A DNA stretch of 64,000 nt from NCBI RefSeq assembly GCF_016906535.1, contig NC_057379.1, positions 682,001-746,000 of the forward strand. The letters run 5' to 3'. This DNA is from Rhizoctonia solani. Lineage: Eukaryota; Basidiomycota; Agaricomycetes; Cantharellales; Ceratobasidiaceae. The position numbers and the translations under genes were made by a program. Below the pieces are notes generated by a model. That model saw only the letters and a program-made list of their open reading frames with translations, ran no database searches and had not been told where the DNA came from. Numbering within the stretch: the first letter of the stretch is position 1; the number at the start of each line of letters is the position of its first letter. Below are positions 55,846 through 64,000 of this stretch, piece by piece.

Positions 55846-56088
55846 ACGGAACACAACCGAATCTGGTAGGCATAGACGTACACAGATTGACGGCTCTGTA
55901 TCCGGAGGATCGCCCAGCCGACACTCCATATGCCACCTGCCCGGGATGACATTGATAATAGAGTACGCACGAGTAGATAAGCTTCATTCAGAGGAACACC
56001 TCTGAGTGGCACCCTCCGCTCTCTTCTAGTGCTAGTACCTCCCCCCAGCCATTTACTCGGTACTCTCATTCTTTTCCTAGTAGCAGAA

Positions 56089-57054
56089 ATGCGCTCCGTC
56101 TACCTGATTTCTCTGGCAGTTCTAGCCACTGCATCCCCTCTTGGTATTGACCCGACCATCGAGCGTCGAGGAAGTCTCCCGACTCCGGTTAGCGTAGCCA
56201 CAGCAAAAGAGTATCTCAGTGAATTGAAGGTTGCAGAGCCGGTGCTTGACCCCCCTTAGTGGGTATCTCCGTTTTTCTCGTCGTGTCTGTATGTTGACAT
56301 AACTTGAGAAGTAAGCGCAGTGGATTTAAACACTGGATAACTATCGAAGGCAGATGCGATACACGGGAGAGTGAGTCAAGCTTCCTGCATGTTACTCTGG
56401 TTGAGGCTGATAAATGTAACCAGCTGTGTTGAAGCGGGACGCAACTTGAAATTACTGTCGATTCAGAATGCAAGCCCACGGCAGGACTTTGGACTTGTTA
56501 GTAGACGTCCCATTTCCTTGGCTTCTTTGAGAGTTCTAACATATTATCCTCAAACAGCGGACTATGACGGTCGATCCTTTACCAGTGCTACTAGCTTAGA
56601 TATAGACCATATAGTTCCTCTGAAAGAGGGGTGGCAAGCGGGAGCGTACAACTGGACCGCAAAAAGGAGAGAAGAATTTGCCAACGACCTGATTAGACCA
56701 CAACTAGTCGCCGTTTCCGTAAGTAGCTTGTCTTGTCTCAAGTGAGAGCTTGGAAATCCTGATGGAGACCTGCAGGCCAGCTCAAATCGAATGAAAGCAG
56801 ATAAGGATCCTTCAAGATGGATGCCTTCCAATGAAGCATATCGTATGTTGGGATGCCTCGAGGCCAGAATGATTTACTAATCAAGTGATAATAGACTGTA
56901 CTTATATTCGTGCATGGATCCAGGTGAAACATTATTACGAGTAAGATTCAGATTCCATCTTTCTTTTTAAGCGAGATCTGACAAGAAAATATCCAGGCTA
57001 ACGATAGATTCAAGTGAAAAAGAGGCATTGGAAAGGTACATTAATCAGTGTTGA
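56089..57054 (+). CDS. Secreted HNH nuclease D, one-base insertion in exon 3
   Basis: Exons 56089-56258, 56321-56370, 56424-56496, 56558-56718, 56776-56842, 56895-56940 and 56997-57054. Signal peptide MRSVYLISLAVLATASPLG, propeptide ending ERR, then LPTPVSVATAKEYLSELKVA. Catalytic block LDIDHIVPLKEGWQAGAYNW, RREEFANDLIRPQLVAVS, DPSRWMPSNEAY, CTYIRAWIQVKHYY, terminal Cys. Exon 2 is three codons shorter than in A-C (50 versus 59 nt). Exon 3 is 73 nt instead of 72: an extra T at 56446/56447 after KRDAT shifts the frame and stops it at once. All other exons keep the family lengths, so the gene is intact apart from this base. Confidence 0.83.
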
Positions 57055-57932
57055 TTTTAGTAGATGATGTACTTTTATTATGTTTGATAAATATGTACGC
57101 GCGGGTGGACCAAAATATATCAACCTGATGCTACCGATATGAAAAGTGCCTCGGTGATCGTGAAGGTACACAAATGTGCCAACGAATACTCTACGATAAA
57201 CTATCGAATGAGCACCTAGCCTGAAGGTGATACATGCGTATTATATCGCGCCTCTACTGATTACATCAGACAAGATTGTGTCCATTAGTCCCCGCGGTCC
57301 ATGGATCGTAAGTCCTCGGCAAAACCCCTCCTGACCTATCCAGGGGAGCGTGCAAGTCAGCCAGCGCACGCACGCGGCGCAGATCAGCCACGCCCAAACT
57401 TCCCGAACCAAAAATCCCGACGAGCGATCAAAGAAGCCCCGAGAGCGTCGTTGGGGCGGGGGGAGGGGGTGTTCCAAACCCCCATAGTTCTCGTAACACC
57501 GCCAAGGACCATTTATTTTTAAATTCGACGCCTTGGCTAGGCTTCGATAATCCTGTACCAGCGCCTGTTTTAATACAAACCACTAAGCGACTCGAGTTTA
57601 GAACCCTCCAAGGCTGATCGAACACACCGGGTGACGATCCCCGATTGACAGTTGTGTATTCAAAGAACCCACTAAACGGGCAAATCGGCGGTTACCGGAG
57701 AGAGGAGGGGGAAGGACACAGGGGTGAGGGTCATTGATTTACAAACCACGACGCATGACGTTTTATTTAGTTCGAGGGATTTAAGAAGCCCGAGAAACGA
57801 CTAGTTGACGTTCCCCTGCCCACATACGCACACTCTCTTACCCACTCTTTCTCTCCCCGTGTAAGATCTTCCAGATTGTCCCTTGGCCTCTCATCCCCAC
57901 CCCCCACACACCCAACTCGGCTAGACGCAAAA
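57055..57932. other. Intergenic with GC-rich patch
   Basis: 57300-57480 is GC-rich and open in several frames on both strands, without coding signs. The last 100 bases should carry the promoter of the small secreted peptide. Confidence 0.4.
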
Positions 57933-58167
57933 ATGCGCTTCGCTTATTTGATTGCTCTTGCTGCTGTGGCATCTGCCTACCCATTGAACAGTGACTCTGC
58001 ATTGGCAGAGGTAGCAGTAGTAAAGCGACAACCGACCCCAACACCCCCTAAAGATTCTGGAAAGTACGTTTGCTTACTCCAAGTAGTGTAGTAGTGCACG
58101 TCATGCTAATATGGCTATGCGCGATAGGGATACACCGACATCCCCTTCCTGGCGCGTCAAGGTTTAA
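57933..58167 (+). CDS. Small secreted peptide with Kex2-like site (56 residues)
   Basis: Two exons, 57933-58063 and 58128-58167, joined across a GTACGT..TAG intron, code for 56 residues. Signal peptide MRFAYLIALAAVASA, a short propeptide rich in Ala, Val and Glu, then the dibasic KR and a Pro/Thr/Ser-rich mature part, QPTPTPPKDSGKDTPTSPSW, ending RVKV. The N-terminus resembles nuclease C (MRFIYLIVLA) and the layout, signal then propeptide then KR/RR then PTP, matches exon 1 of the HNH genes. It may be a truncated relative or an independent secreted peptide. No Cys, so no disulfide fold. The exon-2 reading is inferred from splice sites only. Confidence 0.5.
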
Positions 58168-59489
58168 TAGCTCATCGTGAGCCGAGTGAATTGTGTTCCC
58201 GTCATCAGATCTATTTGGCCGGGACTGATGGTGTAATTAGTATCGTTGGGATAGGCCTGCTTGTGTCAATGGCGGCTGAACAATTCGATTTTCTATTTCT
58301 TTTCTTTTGGTTGGTTGGTTGATGTACAAGCGTACCGTATATCATAAACGTCTTTTTAATATACTGCGTTACTTGATCAATGCCCAAGATTTTGGAACGA
58401 ACATATTTCGCAGCGTATGTTTTTCCGTATGCTCTTACCCTCGAGGGCCGTTTCGCTCGAGAAACGATCAACGAGTGTGTATAGCGTCGTCATCATCCTC
58501 AGTCGAAGAGGTGTGCCACAAAAGATCAACAGATAGCCGGCTGTCATGTGTAGATCTCATGGTGACTTCTTTCAGCAACACGAGAGAGTTCCCTGGTCAT
58601 GGGTCGGACACCTAGATAGGCTGATATGATAAACCGATGATCGTAGCGTGCTAGCTACTCACATCTTTTCGCTTAACACTCTATCTATCCGTTTGGGTGG
58701 ATCAGTAGACTCGGAAAGTGTTCAAAAGGCATAGTTCAGCCTGGACAAAGTTTGCAGATAATAAGCATGTGGCTGCCAAGTGGCTAGCTTACAAAGCATC
58801 TCATTACAAATAATATTCTAGGCCAAACACACGCCGCCGCCTAGGCAACCGGTAATAGTCCAGGTGCAACGTTACCGGCCGATCGAACTTCTTCATGAAC
58901 ATTTCATGATCGTTCATAGAAAAACAATTAGCCATGTTATTCTCAATTGCACATGATGTCTGGTAGTAGTCGGAGAGGGGATCGGGGTTCCAGGTACAAG
59001 GGCATTGCCATGATGATTGGCGCTAACCCATGACCACACTCACGTTTGTATGCTTAGATGACGACAACGTCCGTTATCCAACATTGATTCTACTCGATCA
59101 AATGCAAGCGGAACGAGTGACAGACTCGAACATATTCGCACGGAGAAACTCGGAATGCGATACGAACAAAAAGCGTAAGGCGTACAGTCCAACATCAAAC
59201 ATAAAAATTAAACACCTGGGCAAAACAGATGATTCACAGAATATAATGTAAGAGGCGTGGGGGGTGGTGGTAAAACACTTGTAGTCGTAACGGGGGTCGT
59301 AAGAATCGTGAGAGGTCGTGAACAAGTCAAACCAGACGAAAAAACAAACACATGAGGACAAGTCGTGGAAACACAATAAATCAACCTGAAGAGGAACAGA
59401 GACAGTGAAAGAAGGAAACAAGGGAGGAGAAAGAGGGAAATGATTTTGGAGTTGCGGCTATTTGCCAGCAATGACGCCTCGACCGGGAA
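58168..59489. other. Intergenic, 1.3 kb
   Basis: Frames at 58211-58615 and 59030-59471 overlap on opposite strands and carry no motif. Nothing is supported. Confidence 0.45.
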
Positions 59490-59927
59490 TCAGCATTTTG
59501 GACGAATCTTTTCGTTCTCTGGGGTCCTGGCCATTGACGTTGCTCTCGCTCTGTCCTCGCGGTCGGCCAAATCAACTGTTCCCCGGGGTCTTGCCGAGGC
59601 GTCGTCCAGAGACCGTCGTCCAAAGTACGTCTCGTCATCTTCCTCCGAGTTGACCTGGTCATAGCAAGCACGTCAGCTAAAATCGAGTAAATTCACGAAT
59701 AAACGGACCCATCGGGCGAGCTCCTCCTCGAGACGCTGTTCCTCCTGGGGATTGAGTTGGAGATTCTCCTTGCCGTGCTCAGCATGCAAGCGCATAAGAT
59801 CGCTCAAGGATCGGCTGCCTCCGGGAGTGCCATCTGGGAGCAGCCTCGAGTTGGAAGGGGGCGTGGATGGGGCAGGGGTAGTGCGGTCCCAGTCTTCGGA
59901 AAAGGAGGTGCTGCCGGGCTCAGCCAT
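59490..59927 (-). CDS. Small acidic/disordered protein of unknown function (127 residues)
   Basis: Two exons, 59709-59927 and 59490-59654, give 127 residues in frame. MAEPGSTSFSEDWDRTTPAP and a Ser/Pro-rich start are followed by SLSDLMRLHAEHGKENLQLN, a helix RLEEELARW, then NSEEDDETYFGRRSLDDASA and a charged tail ending KIRPKC. Only the middle helix looks ordered. The intron's donor is GTCCGT (weak) and its acceptor is GACCAG. It looks conserved in style, but I cannot name the family. A long 5' leader may extend to about 60250, as the upstream sequence is GC-rich. Confidence 0.55.
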
Positions 59928-60633
59928 CGTTGTTCGAACGGGTGTGGTGTGGGAAAGGAACGGACGGGGTGGTCCACTAGTCGTACAAACAAGGCCGTCT
60001 CGGTCAATCTGCCCAGCCGGGGGTGAGAGGAGGAGAGGGTAACAGTCGTGGAAAAAAAAAAGTTCAGGCGGGCCTTGTCTTTGGATGAAAATAAACAGAA
60101 CCCGGTGCGTGTGTCTCGTCCACGATCAGCGAAGCGCCCTTCTGGAAAAACACATAGGAACACAATGTGGCTGTGTTTCCCCGCTCGTGTTGCGCCCTGT
60201 TTGGCTTGAATTGAGAGAAAGGGAACTTGGGCGAACATTTATTTCCGAAATGCAAAATATGTGTTCAATGCACGGACATAGGACTCCCGATGTAGGAAGA
60301 TCGGGGTGATATGCGAGCATTTGACAGTGGCGTTTGCGGGTTTCCCTTTCAAGGGCATCATACTGGAAGCCTTGGGCTATGGTGGGAGACTACGCGGTGA
60401 ACTCTCTTATATGTATAAAGGGCCATTGATATTCACTGTTAGACATGGACAACATGCTTATTCCGTATTCTCGAGTACACCCTCTCGATAAGTACAGCAA
60501 TCAGGCACCCCGCCAGGGGTGCACAATCAATACTCTAAAATGGCCATCTTGAAATCTGCGTGGTCACTAAGATAAAGTACTCTATCAAGCAAAGGGAAAG
60601 AGATATTAATATTGATATAACTGAGCCTAGTGC
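59928..60633. other. Intergenic / 5' region
   Basis: Overlapping frames on both strands (59804-60320) are GC-driven shadows. No motif. Confidence 0.35.
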
Positions 60634-60773
60634 AGTAGACTCTCGTTCCATGCTCGTTGATGCGCTCCAATCAAGGTGGCTGAAGCCGGGATTCCAGCCA
60701 CCCTATTGGCTAAACGGTGATAAAATCCCTCAAAAGGATCATCGAATGAGCGAGCATGGAGTGAGAGTCTACT
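60634..60773. mobile_element. MITE-like palindromic element, copy 1 (140 bp)
   Basis: The left end AGTAGACTCTCGTTCCATGC (to 60664) is repeated inverted at the right end (60743-60773, read back as AGTAGACTCTCACTCCATGC), a 31-bp terminal inverted repeat with about 4-5 mismatches. The inner part also folds back (GGTGGCTG ... CAGCCACC). It has no coding capacity of its own; the plus frame running through it is a by-product. No clear target-site duplication is seen. Confidence 0.7.
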
Positions 60774-60895
60774 TTATATATGCTTGGCATAAGGTTCAAA
60801 AACAGCGGGTGACCATGATGATCGAGATACAAGGGAGTGTGATATGATATAGACTGATCGAATAACTCTCATACTCGAACTCCGCAAATTACTAT

Positions 60896-61029
60896 AGTCG
60901 ACATCGTTTTGCTCGTCGACAGGCTCCAATTAAAGTAGCTAGACCCAATATTCAAGTAATTTCATTGGCCCGATAGTGACAAACCCTTCAGAAGGAGCAT
61001 GGAACGAGCGCATGGAGCAAGAGTCGACT
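60896..61029. mobile_element. MITE-like element, copy 2 (134 bp, diverged)
   Basis: Same orientation and order as copy 1: terminal AGTCGAC repeats, GCTCCAAT.AA.GT.GCT, ATTGGC and GGAGCATGGAACGAGCGCAT. Roughly 70% alike by eye. Lies about 120 bp after copy 1 and 100 bp before the next gene. Confidence 0.6.
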
Positions 61030-61125
61030 GCATACGAAATGAGCCAACCCCGCCAGTAGCCACCTCGTTACGTAACCCCCCCACAAGCGCCAACACCGTT
61101 CTTCTCCAATCTTTCATCAAATGAC

Positions 61126-61932
61126 ATGAACGCTATCACCACCACCTCGATGACTTGGACCGAACCTCCAAAACGAACAGGTCTCCCGCCGGTTGCGAAA
61201 TATGTCTGTGGCGCGGCTGTAAGTGCTTTTTTTGTAATCGAGAAATTTGCACTGGTTATATTTATATTTCGATTTCGTCTAGTTCATCCTATCAGCTGGC
61301 CTAGCCGTCCCGTTCTTTTACGCCAAATCTCGAGCTGTGGGTCCTAAAACCGGAGTCCATATATCAAGAAACGTAGCCGGAGGACCAAGCGCAGCATTAC
61401 TCGGTCGTCCATCGCACCTCGGCTCGACACCAACCTTGACTCGCACCTCGGGCCCCAAAAACCCCACAGACGAACCCCCCGCAGATACACTTGGCGCAAT
61501 CAAACATGCGTTCAAGGCTCTGGGAGCAGCGACGTTGATTGTGGAACTACGACCGGGTTGGGTGTTTTGGCTGTTGTAGTCGGAATGGGAATCACTACTG
61601 TGAGTATCGTAAATATTAACGTGGATGCTGTTTCTGACTTGAAAAAACGCACGATCTAATTTTGGTGGGTTAGGTTGGTCAATTTCATACACTTATGCGC
61701 TCTCTTGTTCGTTCTTCGTTTCCCGAGTTGAATGCGACGTTGCATGGCGTGCCCGATACTGCCGCCCAGGGACGAGTAGAAGTATGGGATAAGGAGCGTG
61801 GAAAAGGCACTTGAGGAGGCGTATGCAACGGGAGGAGTCAGAGCATGGATTGCCGAGGCGAGAATACAGTTGGAGAGGGAAAGAGCTGTCGCACAAAAGT
61901 TTGCAGAGTGGCAAAATCAGAAGAGAGCATAG
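61126..61932 (+). CDS. Putative mitochondrial/integral membrane protein, TMEM242-like (tentative)
   Basis: Exon 1 (61126-61218) reads MNAITTTSMTWTEPPKRTGL and PPVAKYVCGAA. Exon 2 starts at 61283 with a membrane helix, FILSAGLAVPFFYAKSRAVG, then a Pro/Gly/Thr-rich loop (PSHLGSTPTLTRTSGPKNPT), then a second helix, HAFKALGAATLIV, which continues after a one-base loss (about 61540) as TTGLGVLAVVVGMGI. A last exon reads VGQFHTLMRSLVRSSFPELN and, after another one-base change near 61800, a long charged helix (EKALEEAYATGGVRAWIAEA, QLERERAVAQKFAEWQNQKR) to TAG at 61930. Two helices joined by a loop with ALG..TL recall the TMEM242 family (ATP synthase assembly). This is a guess. Confidence 0.5.
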
Positions 61933-62228
61933 AACAGTTTACTTTGAGGAAGTGGAGTCCGGTGAAATTAGTAAAGGTGCGTTTCAGTTCTGGGCAGAAA
62001 GTCGAGTCCTAACATTAAATACTGCAAATCATAGCACCATCTACATATGTGCATCTAAAAAATTGTATCCACACTATCAATCACAGATCAAAACCATGGA
62101 AAAGTGAATTTGCGAGTGCTACAGGAGAAAATACAGGTGGAATCAGTGGCGACCTAAAATCGTCGAGGAAGTAGGGCGGACCTCTCCAAGTTAATTTGAC
62201 CAATCATTCGAGCAATTCGACTCAGCCT

Positions 62229-64000
62229 TTACATCGCCTTCTCCAGATAGCATTCTTGCCATTTGTCGCCGATATAAAATTCATCGGTGTTGCATGTTTC
62301 GGGAACGATGACTTGGCCGTCAAGAATAGTCAGGACGTTGCGCGGATCGAGAAACAGTCTCCCTCGCAAATCATGTGGAAGCCAGACTAGTAAGCGCGAG
62401 TTTTGATCGGTCACCCAGCCATCTTTGCGACAAACCCACAGTGGTGCTTCATCATCCGTTGATTCGGTCGTGATTGTGGTGTCCCACTTGCGGATAGAGG
62501 CGTCTTTCAACCCGGAGATAACGTATCGCCCGTCGGGAGAGAAGGCGACGGAATAGACCCCGCTATGCGCTTCAAAGGGAGGTGACTTGAGTTTTCGTGA
62601 GTCGACATCCCACAGACCTATCGTATGGTCGAGCGACCCAGAGGCAATGTATTTACCATCAGGGGAAAATGATAACGAAATAATTGACTTGGTGTGCCCA
62701 GAGAGTGCTTCACCAATTACCGTGCCGGTGGATACGTCCCACAATAATATCGTACCATCATCTGCGCCCGATGCAATGAGGTTCCCGTCGGGAGAAAATT
62801 GTACAGCATTGACTCCGCTAGTGTGTTTCGATCCCATCCAAATCAAAGCTTGCTTCTGCACATCCCATAGACCGACATTCTGATCGTTGCTACCAGATAC
62901 GACTCGCACCCCATCTGGCGAAAACGAGACTGAAACAATCGAGTCTTTGTGGCCGATCCAAGAAACACTTGATATCTCATCTGCATGTAATTCCCATACA
63001 CGCATAGTCCAATCATCGGAGCCGGAGACGAGCTGACTTCCGCCGGGTGAAAATGCAATGTCGGTAACCGCATCGGCATGGCCTGTGAGCGGGTCTCCGA
63101 TAATCTCCCCGTTATGGGGGTTCCAAATGCGTATACTCTTATCGGCAGAAGCTGATGCAATTTTGGCACCATCGGGAGAGAATCTAACTGAGAAAATATC
63201 ATCCTCGTGTGCGTATGGTATTTGGCGAATCAGTGCTCCAGAAACTGCATCCCACAGGCATATACTCCTATCATCTGAACTGGACACCGCTTGAGCACCG
63301 TCCGGTGAGAATGATACCGAGCGTACAACCTTGGTGTGTCCTTGATGCATAATGATCGGTCCTATTGATTATGCCGAGTGTCCCAAATGCGGATCGTACC
63401 ATCTGCTGAGCCAGATATGAGTTGAGTACTATTAGGCAAGAAATGAACTGAGTTGACGTCGGCGGTATGGCTTGAAAAGGGACTAGATGCCACTGCGTGT
63501 GCCTATGATTTGTATTTTTGCGTCGGTCGTGGAATAAGCAAGCGACGACCCCTGAGGGTCCAGGGAGAGCGAAATAAATCGAGATGAATAGACACTGGCA
63601 TCTACCGGAAACGGTCCGGCGAGTAAAGTACCATCCTGTGTACCCCATACTCGAACCGTCCTATCCATCGCGGAAGACACAAGGTATGACCCATTGGGAG
63701 AGAAACGCACACAACCGATAGGTGCCTCGTGCCCTGCTAGTGGACCGACCAATAAACTACCGGTCTTGGTGCTTCGTATGTAGATAAGGCAATTGGACCA
63801 CCCGATGCGAGCTGCAAGCCATCTGTAGAAAACGAGATATCCCAGTAGTCATTGCCATAGAATCGCAGGTGTAAACTTGGTTGTTCCCCTTCATGCAAGT
63901 TCCACAGACAGATAGAACCATCGTTCGAAGCGGATGCTAAGAGTTTGTTGATGGGAGAGAAGAACAATCGATTGATTTGATCCGTGTGCTCGTGGATGGT
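62229..64000 (-). CDS. WD40-repeat protein of HET-E type, 3' part, runs off the window
   Basis: At least twelve WD40 repeats can be read from the right edge leftward, for example [100 protein letters not shown] and [20 protein letters not shown], ending in ..GLWD/IRIWN. That is about two propellers. After the last repeat comes a tail common to fungal NACHT-WD40 (HET-E-like) proteins: [20 protein letters not shown] and [20 protein letters not shown], with stop at 62229. The N-terminal half, expected to include a NACHT NTPase, lies beyond 64000. Frame changes near 63360, 63480 and 63750 interrupt the repeats. HET-E proteins act in nonself recognition; role here is inferred. Confidence 0.8.

Noticed and set aside
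1..64000. CRISPR, operon, riboswitch or bacterial toxin-antitoxin features
   Set aside because: Intron-rich eukaryotic genes throughout; no regularly spaced repeats or bacterial signals.

Overview
The window is nuclear DNA of a filamentous fungus, most likely an agaricomycete of the Rhizoctonia/Ceratobasidium type. Genes are cut by many 44-69 nt introns with GT..AG ends. The content fits that group: TKL-like kinases joined to WD40 propellers, HET-E-type WD40 proteins, ricin-type lectins with coiled-coil tails, membrane P450s and secreted nucleases. No bacterial, plasmid or CRISPR features are present. Gene models below were joined by hand from frames, splice sites and family knowledge.

Layout. 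1-3800 holds no gene I can support, only a 108-bp direct repeat. 3.8-16.2 kb (all minus strand): a frame-disrupted membrane glycoprotein, a divergent cyclin, an unknown protein, a KHDC4/BLOM7-type KH splicing protein, a secreted Ser/Thr-rich protein and a CBM13 lectin with coiled coil. 17.5-30.8 kb: an ENT nucleoside transporter, a Dap1/MAPR heme protein, secreted HNH nuclease A, mitotic cyclin B, lipoyl synthase and two unknowns. 32-34.4 kb: a seven-blade WD40 protein fused to a protein kinase. 34.5-50.4 kb: two copies of a P450 gene in inverted orientation enclose a housekeeping block of Cdc20, bL16m/uL16m, uS8m, Sam50 and Prp3, plus a transporter fragment. 51-58.2 kb: tandem secreted HNH nucleases B, C and D, sharing a promoter block, then a 56-residue secreted peptide with a Kex2-like site. 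59.5-64 kb: a small unknown protein, two MITE-like elements, a putative membrane protein and a large WD40 protein that runs off the right edge.

How it works together. The housekeeping block covers APC/C control (Cdc20, with its substrate-type cyclin B about 13 kb away), mitochondrial translation and outer-membrane assembly, and splicing. Several of these genes carry a CACGTG box just upstream. The accessory parts (HNH array, P450 pair, WD40 kinase, HET-E-like protein, lectin) look like lineage-expanded secreted, signalling or recognition genes.

Caution on sequence quality. Single-base indels and in-frame stops interrupt genes that cannot plausibly be dead (Cdc20, KHDC4-like, uS8m). Many lie in or beside homopolymers. 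Frame breaks elsewhere may therefore be read errors, not true pseudogenes.
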